64,000 nucleotides of DNA from NCBI RefSeq assembly GCF_001612905.1, contig NZ_BDBI01000011.1, positions 248,001 to 312,000 on the forward strand, read 5' to 3'. Each line of letters starts with the position of its first letter. Position 1 is the first letter of the stretch. This document shows, piece after piece, positions 55,938-63,844 of this stretch. The DNA comes from Nocardia ignorata NBRC 108230 (GTDB lineage Bacteria > Actinomycetota > Actinomycetes > Mycobacteriales > Mycobacteriaceae). The notes below the pieces were generated by a model. It was not told the origin of the DNA. It did not search any database and saw only the letters and a program-made list of their open reading frames with translations. The translations under genes and the position numbers were made by a program.

Positions 55938-56099
55938 ATGAACTCCAGAATTGCCCGCCCGATTGCCCTTGCCGCCCTTGCCCTCTCGGCCGCCGCGCTC
56001 GGCACCGGCACCGCGACCGCGGCCGGCCCCGTCGCCGGGTCGGTCGAGGTGTGCGCGCCGCTGCCGCTGGGCCCGCTCGAGCTGAGCCTGTGCCTCTGA
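55938..56099 (+). CDS. Small secreted peptide
   Basis: A 53-residue product with a clear signal peptide (MNSRIARPIALAALALSAAALG..., cleavage near ATA-AG), leaving about 25 residues (AGPVAGSVEVCAPLPLGPLELSLCL) with two cysteines that could form a disulfide. GAGGAAG upstream of the ATG. Function unknown. Confidence 0.75.
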   Translation: MNSRIARPIALAALALSAAALGTGTATAAGPVAGSVEVCAPLPLGPLELSLCL

Positions 56100-56123
56100 C
56101 CGGCTAGATCGGTGCGGTGAGCT

Positions 56124-56154
56124 GGTGTGGGCGGGCGTCGGGGCCGCCCACACC
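56124..56154 (+). terminator. Terminator after the small secreted peptide
   Basis: GGTGTGGGCGG (56124-56134) pairs with CCGCCCACACC (56144-56154), nine-base loop. No U-tract. Confidence 0.6.
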
Positions 56155-56293
56155 GGCGTGTATCCGGTACTCGTCGTAACCCTAATCATTCCGCTATTCT
56201 CTTGACCTTTGTCACAAGCGAAGCCCGGACGTGACAATGGCCTACGCGGTAGTTTGGTCACTTGCCCAGCGATCTGGGTGGGAAGGATTCATC

Positions 56294-57556
56294 ATGGCTG
56301 TCACAACTTCCATCGAACCGTTCTTGACCGCTTCGGGCCGCCCGGTGTCAACCCCGTTGAAAGACGTGCGCACAATCTCGCGCCAGATGGTGGTGCATTT
56401 CATCGAAAACGTCGTCCCCTGCGCGACGCTGCCGGGCGAAGCGCTCGACGGCGACGTCACCACCGTCACCAGGGTCTGCCTCGAGCTCACCCGAAGCATG
56501 CTCGACGGTCGCGACCTCCCCGGCCGGGTGGAGCGCGTGCAGGCCGCCGCCGCCGACTGGGCGCGCGAGGGCATCCCGATCGACACCATCCACCACGCCG
56601 TCCACGAAGGCTTCAAACTCGGCTTCGACCTGGTGATCACCAATGTCACCAACCACGACTACGACACCGTGGTCGGCGTGGCCCGGCGCCTGATGGACGC
56701 CCAGGACATGATCACCTCCGCCGTCTCGGCGGCCTACGTGCGCGAGCTTCGCGCCGTCGTCAGCGAGCACCACACCGCCGTGCACACCCTCACCTCCGCG
56801 CTGCTCGGCGGCCAGAACACCTCGACGATGGCCCGCGAATGCGGCATCGAGGTCGCCGACGAATACCACGTGATGGCCCTCGAACTGCCACCGCACCCGG
56901 AGGAATCCGAGCCCGGCCTCAACGCGAAAGTCGTTGCGCGGCGCAAGCTGCGGCGCGTGCAGGCCGAACTCGCCAACCGCTGCGACGGCAAGGTGCTGTC
57001 GCTGCTCAGCGTCGACGGCGGCACCCTGCTGCTGCCCGCCACCGAGTTCACCGAGCCCGAGCTCGACGAGCTGATCGTGCACCTGTCCACCGCCGCCCAG
57101 GTGCCGGTGCGCGCCGTGGTGATGTCGGCCGCGCCGGGCGAGATCCCGCGCGCCGCGGAACAAGTCCACGAGCTCGTCGAGATCGTGCACCGCCTCGGCG
57201 GCCCGAGCAAGGTCTACCGCCCGCACGAACTGGCCTTCGAATACCAGCTCACCCGCCCCGGGCCCGCCCGCGACTACCTGAGTTCGGTCGTCGATTCGCT
57301 CGAAGCGCATCCGGAGCTCATGCAGACCCTCGAGGTCTACATGGCCACCAATATGCAGCGCTCACGCACGGCCCGGAAGATGTTCATCCACACCAATACC
57401 GTCGACTACCGCCTCAAGCGGATCAGCCAGATGACGGGCTTCGACCTCAACGACGTCACCGGATTGTGTTACCTGCGGGCGGCGCTGCTCATCCGCGCAC
57501 ACCGAGGAACGGCGTCGAGCGACATCTCCCCTGACCGGGGTTCCCGCGCCGGCTGA
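56294..57556 (+). CDS. PucR/CdaR-type transcriptional regulator
   Basis: A 420-residue regulator. An N-terminal helical region (about 20-180) and a GGDEF-like middle region are followed by a C-terminal helix-turn-helix (MQTLEVYMATNMQRSRTARKMFIHTNTVDYRLKRISQMTGFDLND). The ATG at 56294 follows GGAAGGA. The C-terminal domain is diagnostic of the PucR group. The target is not evident; a possible RNA switch and esterase gene lie downstream. Confidence 0.88.
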   Translation: MAVTTSIEPFLTASGRPVSTPLKDVRTISRQMVVHFIENVVPCATLPGEALDGDVTTVTRVCLELTRSMLDGRDLPGRVERVQAAAADWAREGIPIDTIHHAVHEGFKLGFDLVITNVTNHDYDTVVGVARRLMDAQDMITSAVSAAYVRELRAVVSEHHTAVHTLTSALLGGQNTSTMARECGIEVADEYHVMALELPPHPEESEPGLNAKVVARRKLRRVQAELANRCDGKVLSLLSVDGGTLLLPATEFTEPELDELIVHLSTAAQVPVRAVVMSAAPGEIPRAAEQVHELVEIVHRLGGPSKVYRPHELAFEYQLTRPGPARDYLSSVVDSLEAHPELMQTLEVYMATNMQRSRTARKMFIHTNTVDYRLKRISQMTGFDLNDVTGLCYLRAALLIRAHRGTASSDISPDRGSRAG

Positions 57557-57692
57557 GGGCCGTGTGCCCCCATTTCTGGGGTCTGGCCGCGCTTTCCTAC
57601 GAACGGGATCGTTCTTCGATAAGGGTGCACTGTCGCGTCGCGCGAGCCTCACCGGGGCTGACAGCGAGCGTGGGCACCTGTCCGAGCACCCG

Positions 57693-57729
57693 TGATCGCT
57701 CTCTCGATCACCGGTTCGGCGATCGAGAG
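57693..57729 (+). promoter_or_regulatory. Two alternative hairpins over the esterase ribosome-binding site
   Basis: Hairpin A pairs GTGATCG (57693-57699) with CGATCAC (57705-57711). Hairpin B pairs CTCTCGATC (57701-57709) with GATCGAGAG (57721-57729). They share 57705-57709 and cannot form together. Hairpin B buries GAGAGG, the ribosome-binding site of the TTG start at 57738; hairpin A frees it. Folding is inferred by eye. Confidence 0.45.
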
Positions 57730-57737
57730 GAACCCCG

Positions 57738-58676
57738 TTGTCCAGACTCCGGCTTGTCATCCTGACCCTCGTCACCGCTCTGGTCGCCCTGGCACCCTCG
57801 TTCATCCCGGCTCCCGCACAGGCCGCGGCCACGGTGCGGTGGGAAGCGCGGGTCAGTGACCGCATCCGCGACATCGGGATCTCCTCGCCGAACCTCGAGG
57901 GGCCCGACTTCGCGGTGAAGGTGGTGCGGTTGCTGCTCCCACCCGGCTGGTCGAAAGACGCCACCCGTACCTGGCCCACGATCTGGGTTCTGCACGGCGG
58001 GTTCGACGATCACAAGTCCTGGACCGACAAGGGCGATCTCGAAGCCCTCACCGCGAACACCGACGCCATCTACGTGCTCCCCGAAACCAGTTGGTGCAGC
58101 GCCTATTCCGACTGGTGGAACTACGGTTCCTACGGCGCGCCCGCCTGGGAGAAATACCTGATGGGCGACGTGCGGACCCTGCTGGAATCGACCTACCGCG
58201 CCAACACCACCCGCGCCATCGCGGGCAACTCGATGGGCGGTCTCGGCGCGATGAAATTCGCCGCGAAGTACCAGGGTTGGTTCCGTTCGGCGGCCAGTTT
58301 CAGCGGCAACGTCGACCCGCTGCACGACTCGGACGCTCCCGGCGAACCGGACAAGCCCGGCCAGGGATGCGCCGCGGACTGGAAACGCGTCTGGGGTGAC
58401 TACACGGCCCAGCGCCACATCTGGGAGCAGAACAACCCCTACACCCAAGCAGCCGAGCTGACCGGTATCCCCCTGTTCGTCAGCTACGGCAAGAACGGGC
58501 TCGTCGAATCCGCTGTCTACGAGCAGAACTCGCGCTTCGTCGCCAAACTGGAGAACACGCCCGGCGCGGATGTCAGGGAACGCTACGACGCAGGGGCCGG
58601 ACACGACTGGCCGGCCTGGTCGTCGGCGATGTCCTGGGCGCTGCGGGATCTGTTGCGCTCCGTGGGCGTCGGCTGA
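57738..58676 (+). CDS. Secreted esterase of the Ag85/mycolyltransferase-like group
   Basis: A 312-residue exported alpha/beta hydrolase. The signal peptide ends PAQAA (about residue 30). Nucleophile motif GNSMGGLGAMKF, tryptophan-rich region SWCSAYSDWWNYGSYGAPAWEKYLMGDV and a late GAGHDWPAW (candidate His) resemble the antigen 85/esterase D group. The TTG at 57738 has GAGAGGAA upstream. Translation may be controlled by the hairpins just before it. Confidence 0.88.
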   Translation: MSRLRLVILTLVTALVALAPSFIPAPAQAAATVRWEARVSDRIRDIGISSPNLEGPDFAVKVVRLLLPPGWSKDATRTWPTIWVLHGGFDDHKSWTDKGDLEALTANTDAIYVLPETSWCSAYSDWWNYGSYGAPAWEKYLMGDVRTLLESTYRANTTRAIAGNSMGGLGAMKFAAKYQGWFRSAASFSGNVDPLHDSDAPGEPDKPGQGCAADWKRVWGDYTAQRHIWEQNNPYTQAAELTGIPLFVSYGKNGLVESAVYEQNSRFVAKLENTPGADVRERYDAGAGHDWPAWSSAMSWALRDLLRSVGVG

Positions 58677-58756
58677 TCGGTGCCGGACCGCCGGCTCACG
58701 GAGGCTGCTCGGCATCGCGAGCCGGATGCGCGTGAATATCATGGGGAGGGAAGACT

Positions 58757-59167
58757 GTGTCGACGGAATGGCTGTTCGCTCTGATTCCGGGTTGCCTGGG
58801 CTCGGTCTTCTTCGTTATCGGCCTGGTCTTGATTCGCCGTACTCGAAAGTTGAAGAGTTCCGGCGCGAAAGCGGTCGGCACCGTAGTCCGATTGGCGACC
58901 AGTTCGGGACAGAACGGCACCCTGTATCACCCGGTGGTCCGGTGGGTGACGGCTGATGGGCGCACCGTGGAGGAACGCGCCGTCATGGGTAAGTCGTGGA
59001 TTGTGAATTTCCGGCCCGGTACGCCGGTACTCGTCCATTACGATCCGGATCGCCCGGCGAAGATGGTCATCGAGGGCTACAGCGCCGGTTCGGAATGGTT
59101 GTTCTGCCTGCTTGGCGCGGGTGTACTCGGCGTGACTCTCGCAGTGTGCCTGGCGGCGGCTTTCTGA
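58757..59167 (+). CDS. DUF3592 membrane protein
   Basis: A 136-residue protein with helices at each end (about 5-24 and 113-134) and a beta-rich middle (AKAVGTVVRLATSSGQNGTLYHPVVRWVTADGRTVEE...GTPVLVHYDPDRPAKMVI), the layout of DUF3592 proteins. GTG at 58757; GGGGAGGGAAG upstream. Function unknown. Confidence 0.85.
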   Translation: MSTEWLFALIPGCLGSVFFVIGLVLIRRTRKLKSSGAKAVGTVVRLATSSGQNGTLYHPVVRWVTADGRTVEERAVMGKSWIVNFRPGTPVLVHYDPDRPAKMVIEGYSAGSEWLFCLLGAGVLGVTLAVCLAAAF

Positions 59168-59247
59168 GCCCGGCGGCCCTTTCGCTCATGGTGATCAGAT
59201 AGCGGCATTTCGGAACAAAGCCTCCCGAGGGCCCGGCTGGACCGGGC

Positions 59248-59816
59248 ATGACTCTCGGAATCGCGCTCGCCGTCGAAAACGCCACCAACTACGTCGACGA
59301 CATCGTCGAGCAGGCACGCTGTGTCGCCGAACAGGGTATGCCCGCGGTGTGGTTCGGGCAGCGGATGGACTACAACTTCCCCATCCTCGCCGCGATCGTC
59401 GAACGTGAGGCACCTGCCGGACCCAGGACGCTGAGCGAACACATCGTTCCCGAAATCATCGAGGCGGCAACCATTCCCCGCGGATCGTCGCTTTCGTGCC
59501 TGCCGTCGTCACCGCGGATGTCGAGTCGGCCCATTCCGAAGCGTTGCGGCACTTTGCCTTCTATGAGCAGATCCCGTCCTATCGCCGCGTCCTCGACCTC
59601 GAAAGAGTCGCCAGAGCGGCAGAACTCGCACTGATCGGTGATGAGGAGACCGTCGCCGCGGGCATCGGCCGCTACTTCGACGCAGGCGCCACCGAAGTCG
59701 TCCTCACCGCGACCGACCTCACCGGCCCGGCCGACCACCGCCCTAGTGGGCGAAATGGCCAGACGGGGCTCCGCTGCCATCAGAATGTCATGTCTGAGGC
59801 CGCGAGTCCCGGGTAA
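59248..59816 (+). pseudogene. Decayed LLM-class F420-type oxidoreductase
   Basis: The first frame (59248) reads MTLGIALAVENATNYVDDIVEQARCVAEQGMPAVWFGQRMDYN, the N-terminal barrel strand of a luciferase-like monooxygenase, and continues to PRTLSEHIVPEIIEAATIPRG near 59480. It then shifts frame, and PRIVAFVPAVVTADVESAHSE continues in frame 59496, with ELALIGDEETVAAGIGRYFDAGATEVVL near the end. A further shift near 59738 gives TALVGEMARRGSAA in the third frame. About one third of the usual ~300 residues is missing, so the gene cannot make an active enzyme. Confidence 0.85.
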
Positions 59817-59859
59817 GCAACCGGCTGAGGCGAGTCGAGAACGAGAGGAGTTCGATCTC

Positions 59860-60951
59860 GTGGAAGACCTGTTGCGGCCGATGCTCGTGGTGTTCGGCAC
59901 GATCGCGATCACCGTGGCCGCCGGCCTGGCGATCGACCGGCTGCTGCGCTACAGCGCCCGCCGCCGTCCCGGTGTCCACCTGAATTCGGTACGCCGGGTC
60001 CGGGTGCCCCTCCAATTACTGCTCGGCACACTGCTTTTGCGTGCCCTCTACCCCTTGGCCGACGTGGATCCACGCCGCGACACGGTGGTCCAGAATTTCC
60101 TCGCCACCGCCGCGCTGATCGCGGCGGCGTGGTTGGTGATTCGCGCCACCGATGCCGTCGCCGAGCATCTGCTGCGCCGCTATGCCCAACGCACAACCGA
60201 GGTTTCACGGGTGCGGCAGTTGCGCACCCAACTCGGACTGGTGCGCCGCATCATCACCTCGGTGCTCGTCGTCACCACCGCGGCGGTCGTGATCCTGCTG
60301 CTGTTCCCCAGCCTGCGCACACTCGGCACGTCGATGCTCGCCTCGGCGGGCGTCATCGGCATCATCGCGGGCGTGGCCGCCCAATCCACCCTGAGCAACC
60401 TGATGGCCGGGCTGCAGATCGCCTTCGGCGACTCGGTCAAGATCGGCGACACGGTGGTCGTCGAAGGCGAATGGGGCGTGGTCGAGGACATCACCCTCGC
60501 CTTCCTCACCGTCCGCATCTGGGACGACCGCCGCCTCACCATGCCGGTCTCCTACTTCAACAGCAAGCCCTACGAGAACTGGTCACGCGGCGGCTCCGAA
60601 GTCACCGGCACCGTCGCCCTTCACCTCGACCACTCCACCCCCATCCCCGCCCTCCGCGAACACCTGCACACCTACCTGCGCCAACGCCCCGACTGGGACG
60701 GCCGCACCTGGAGCCTGCTCGTCACCGACAGCACCCCGACCAACATCGTCGTCCGCGCCGCCATGTCCGCCGCCGACGCCGACGACGCCTGGACTCTGCG
60801 CTGCGCCGTCCGCGAGCAACTCCTCACCTGGCTCTCCGACCATCACCCCCACGCCCTCCCCAAAATCCCCACCCTCATCACCAACCCCACCGACACACTC
60901 CCCGAACCAGTCTCGACCTCGTCCCGAAACGGCCATCTACCAGCCGATTAG
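59860..60951 (+). CDS. MscS-family mechanosensitive channel
   Basis: A 363-residue membrane protein with about four N-terminal helices, the pore helix TSMLASAGVIGIIAGVAAQSTLSNLMAGLQIAF and the MscS beta domain (GDSVKIGDTVVVEGEWGVVEDITLAFLTVRIWDDRRLTMPVSYFNSKPYENWSR). The GTG at 59860 has GAGAGGAG upstream. Probably releases osmolytes on hypo-osmotic shock. Confidence 0.9.
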   Translation: MEDLLRPMLVVFGTIAITVAAGLAIDRLLRYSARRRPGVHLNSVRRVRVPLQLLLGTLLLRALYPLADVDPRRDTVVQNFLATAALIAAAWLVIRATDAVAEHLLRRYAQRTTEVSRVRQLRTQLGLVRRIITSVLVVTTAAVVILLLFPSLRTLGTSMLASAGVIGIIAGVAAQSTLSNLMAGLQIAFGDSVKIGDTVVVEGEWGVVEDITLAFLTVRIWDDRRLTMPVSYFNSKPYENWSRGGSEVTGTVALHLDHSTPIPALREHLHTYLRQRPDWDGRTWSLLVTDSTPTNIVVRAAMSAADADDAWTLRCAVREQLLTWLSDHHPHALPKIPTLITNPTDTLPEPVSTSSRNGHLPAD

Positions 60952-61008
60952 TACTCACACGGACTGTTGCGGTAATCTTTCCGAGCACCCGGCGACGGGG
61001 GCAAGGAA

Positions 61009-61082
61009 CGGGCTGTGGCGCAGCTTGGTAGCGCACCTGACTGGGGGTCAGGTGGTCGCAGGTTCAAATCCTGTCAGCCCGA
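61009..61082 (+). tRNA. tRNA-Pro (anticodon GGG)
   Basis: A full cloverleaf of 74 bases. Acceptor CGGGCTG/CAGCCCG, D-loop GCGCAGCTTGGTAGCGC, anticodon stem CCTGA/TCAGG with loop CTGGGGG (anticodon GGG), and T-loop GGTTCAAATCC. The discriminator is A and CCA is not encoded. It is followed by a terminator. Confidence 0.95.
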
Positions 61083-61088
61083 CAGTGG

Positions 61089-61119
61089 AAACCCCTCTGA
61101 CCTGAGTCGGAGGGGTTTT
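61089..61119 (+). terminator. Terminator after tRNA-Pro
   Basis: AAACCCCTCTGAC (61089-61101) pairs with GTCGGAGGGGTTT (61106-61118), one wobble, four-base loop, followed by T. Related to the hairpin at 63333. Confidence 0.88.
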
Positions 61120-61320
61120 CTTGTGTCCGGGATTCGACGTGGTTTGCCCGAACCGCACAGAAATCCCACATTAATGCTTGAACCGATCGGTAGAGGGCCG
61201 TTCTCGGGGCCCGTTCGCGTAGAGCTGAGGTGGAACAACCGGTCAGCAGCCGACCTCCTCCGGACAGTGACACGTCGTCGTACGGCGGTTCAGCGCTGCG
61301 GCTACGCTCCGATCTGTGAC

Positions 61321-61974
61321 GTGGACGGCGGCAGTCTCGTGAGTAGAAGCGGTGTGGTCGAGGCAGCACGCGTCGCCTTGTCCGCACAGCACCCGGCCGG
61401 CTCGTCGGAGCCGTGTGCCTATGCCGTCGTGAGGATGTTCGACGCCACCGTGGGGATCGCCTATCTACCCGACGTCCAGGAAATCGAACGCCGCCGACGG
61501 CTCGGTCTCGGCGCGGTCACCCGATTGGACCTGTTGGACGCTGTGATGAATTTGCCGGTCGGGCTGCCGATCTCCGTCGGTGATCTCACCAGCCGTGAGC
61601 GCCGGGTCATCGGGCAGGCGCCGGCCGGCGTCGTCGAGGTCGAGGGCGGCAACTACGTCCGACGTGCCAGGGCGCCGATATCGGCCCGGTTGGCCGTGGT
61701 GGCGAGCCGAACATGGCAGGAAGGGCTGCGCTCGGCGGGTCGGTTCGCCCCGTTCTGTAGCCGTGCGATGCTCCTGCGATCGATCCCGACCGATCTCGCG
61801 GAAGCGCAGATGCAAGCCTCGTTCTTCGGGATCGGCATCTGCGTGTCCGACGCATCCGGGCCGCGAACGCTCGTCGAACCGCAACTGTATGTGCGACAAC
61901 GACATTCGTGCGGCCAGTGGTTGTTCGCCGAGAAGCTGTACGAGAAGACTAGCGCGTCCGAACTCGCGCGGTAG
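61321..61974 (+). CDS. Hypothetical protein downstream of tRNA-Pro
   Basis: A 217-residue protein of no family I recognise. It reads as a mixed alpha/beta soluble protein (GVVEAARVALSAQHPAG..., VGIAYLPDVQEIERRRRLGLGAVTRLD..., GVVEVEGGNYVRRARAPISARLAVV). The start is uncertain: GTG 61321, GTG 61339 or an ATG at 61174. The last 26 bases overlap the end of the convergent TGT-like gene. Confidence 0.6.
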   Translation: MDGGSLVSRSGVVEAARVALSAQHPAGSSEPCAYAVVRMFDATVGIAYLPDVQEIERRRRLGLGAVTRLDLLDAVMNLPVGLPISVGDLTSRERRVIGQAPAGVVEVEGGNYVRRARAPISARLAVVASRTWQEGLRSAGRFAPFCSRAMLLRSIPTDLAEAQMQASFFGIGICVSDASGPRTLVEPQLYVRQRHSCGQWLFAEKLYEKTSASELAR

Positions 61975-63151
61975 TTCCCGGCATCGGCCACCACTCGGGT
62001 AGCTCTGCCCAGGAACGCAGAGTACTCGGCGGCTGGAACGCACCGGGCTGCCTGATCCGTGCATTGAGCACCGCGGCGTAATCCACGGCTGCCGAGCAAA
62101 GGGTCTTCCACCAGGTGGCCCGCCCGTCCACTGTCGGCTGGTCGTAGAGGTCGTTCGCCCACGACGCCCACACGTGCACATTGTGGCGGTGCGCGTCGAG
62201 AGTTTCGTCCCGGCCGACGAACCGGTCCATCGGCCGTCCCTGACACGACAGGCACGCACACACCGGCGGCCGGCTGTCGGCGAACCGCTCGACGAGCGTC
62301 GAGCCCTTGTAGAAGGACATCAGTTCGGCGAGCAATACGCTCGGTGAGGGGTCGTTCCCCCCGCCGAACGACCGCTGTCCGAAGGGGATGACGTGGCGAA
62401 GGCTGCCGCCGGTGCCGAGGGACGTCGCGTAGGCGCCGTGACTCATGGCGTCGAAGCCGGTGAGATCTGTTCGCAGCACGGCGACATCGCCTCCCTCGGC
62501 CACGAGTCGACGCAAATTCTGGACCGCCTCCGCGTTTCTTCGCATAGGGTCGAACTGTCCACCGAGCAGCACCGCCTTGGGCCGGTCGAGCCCGGCGGCT
62601 GCCGTGATGAGGTGGTCGATGTGATCGTCGCGCAGCCAGGCGATATCGATCGGCAGACTGACGATGACATCGTCGCGCCCGATCCGGTCGGCCGTACGGA
62701 TCACCGCCCTCAGCGCGTCATCATTCCCGGCGCCGAGGTAGCCGGTCGGCGTCAGCGCCAGGTCCGCCCCGCAGTCGCGCTGAGCTTGCAAGTAGTCGTC
62801 GAGCGACAGCGGGAACAGATGTTGCGACTCGTCGTCATCGAGCACGAAAGGCTCTTGCTCGGTGGCCAGGGCACGGCGGTACCCTTCGGGATCCCGGAGC
62901 AGCAGCAGGTCCGGATGCTCGCGGCGCAGGGTCTTGATTCCGGCGGCCGCCGTCTTGCCCGTCAGCACCAGCCCAGCGACAGGGGTGGGAAGGGACACGA
63001 GCGCGCGGGCGGTATGCATGTTGGCGTGCAACAGGATTCGATCGTGCAGCACGGACACCGGCTCCGGCAGCGGCGTAGGCCCGGACCGGCGCGCGATGTC
63101 GGGCACCTCGGCTCCACCTCCGTATCCATTCGATCCACGCATCCTCGTCAT
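61949..63151 (-). CDS. TGT-like TIM-barrel protein with zinc motif
   Basis: A 400-residue soluble protein. C298-x-C300-x2-C303 followed by H321, H323 or H326 (VCACLSCQGRPMDRF...AHRHNVH) reproduces the C-x-C-x2-C-x20-25-H zinc site of tRNA-guanine transglycosylases (C318, C320, C323, H349 in Zymomonas TGT). The preceding region alternates strands and helices as a TIM barrel does, including RTDLTGFDAMSHGAYATSLGTGGSLRHV (229-253) with D229 and D234 as possible catalytic acids. The spacing differs from true TGT, and the SGGFQ motif is not evident. It could be a base exchange enzyme on tRNA or DNA (compare DpdA), or a non-catalytic relative. Start at ATG 63151 with GGGGGTGG. Confidence 0.5.
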   Translation of the reverse strand: MTRMRGSNGYGGGAEVPDIARRSGPTPLPEPVSVLHDRILLHANMHTARALVSLPTPVAGLVLTGKTAAAGIKTLRREHPDLLLLRDPEGYRRALATEQEPFVLDDDESQHLFPLSLDDYLQAQRDCGADLALTPTGYLGAGNDDALRAVIRTADRIGRDDVIVSLPIDIAWLRDDHIDHLITAAAGLDRPKAVLLGGQFDPMRRNAEAVQNLRRLVAEGGDVAVLRTDLTGFDAMSHGAYATSLGTGGSLRHVIPFGQRSFGGGNDPSPSVLLAELMSFYKGSTLVERFADSRPPVCACLSCQGRPMDRFVGRDETLDAHRHNVHVWASWANDLYDQPTVDGRATWWKTLCSAAVDYAAVLNARIRQPGAFQPPSTLRSWAELPEWWPMPGTTARVRTR

Positions 63152-63554
63152 CGAACGACCACCCCCATTTGCCTCGCCGACCGGCTCCGAAAACGATTGT
63201 CCCAAGCCGACGGTGCCTTCCGCGCCTCATCGCGTGAACGACGGGAATCCGTCTCAGCAGAGGCACCACCGCCCTTACGAGCCCGACGGCCACCGAGTAC
63301 GCGTACGACGCAACCGCACCGCAAGACGCACGACGAAATCCCTCTGACACCGAGTCAGAGGGATTTCGCTTCTTGCCGTTTCGACGTCGGTCAAAGTCCA
63401 GAGAACGTTTTTGGACTTCGTCGCCTGCCTAGGGCGCGAGCCGGCGCCCGGCGCGTAGCGCTCGTGACCGCGCAATCACCGCGAGGACGCGCTTGTTGCT
63501 CGCCGGCCGAACCGACCGGGTCGGTCCGGCCGGTTCGCGGGCGTGATCGCGTAG
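63152..63554. other. Intergenic region, about 400 bases, with hairpins
   Basis: I see no gene here. It holds the strong hairpin 63333-63367 and a smaller one (AAGTCCA/TGGACTT, near 63396-63418). Confidence 0.4.
63333..63367. terminator. Strong hairpin resembling the tRNA-Pro terminator
   Basis: CGAAATCCCTCTGAC (63333-63347) pairs perfectly with GTCAGAGGGATTTCG (63353-63367), five-base loop. The CCCTCTGAC...GAGTC core repeats that of the hairpin after tRNA-Pro (61089). Confidence 0.7.
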
Positions 63555-63740
63555 TCAGGAAATCGCTTGGCTTACGGCGTTGGGCCCGTCGAACGTGCGG
63601 TCGGGCAGGTCCTGCAAAGCGTCGAGGATGTCGGAATCCGCACCGTTGCTGCGGGCGGTGTTCACGATGCCGTCGCGATCGCACGGGTAGTCGATGCCGG
63701 ACAGGTACTTCTGGACCTGGATCGGGTTGATCTGGCTCAT
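63555..63740 (-). CDS. DUF2795 protein
   Basis: A 61-residue protein (MSQINPIQVQKYLSGIDYPCDRDGIVNTARSNGADSDILDALQDLPDRTFDGPNAVSQAIS) matching the DUF2795 family, a small helical fold of unknown function. GAAGGGAG precedes the ATG. A weak SigF-like promoter (GCTT-N15-TGGTAA, minus strand, 63807-63783) lies upstream. Confidence 0.85.
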   Translation of the reverse strand: MSQINPIQVQKYLSGIDYPCDRDGIVNTARSNGADSDILDALQDLPDRTFDGPNAVSQAIS

Positions 63741-63844
63741 GCTGTGCTCCCTTCGGTTGGATTAGCGGACAACGTGGGGGCCTTACCACCGCGCTCGGTT
63801 TCTAAGCAGGTGCGAAGAGGTCGATGGTTCGTGAGGCACGCCGA

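Noticed and set aside
62393..63730. 445-codon open frame antisense to the TGT-like and DUF2795 genes
   Set aside because: Runs through two hairpins and two genes of the other strand, with no ribosome-binding site.
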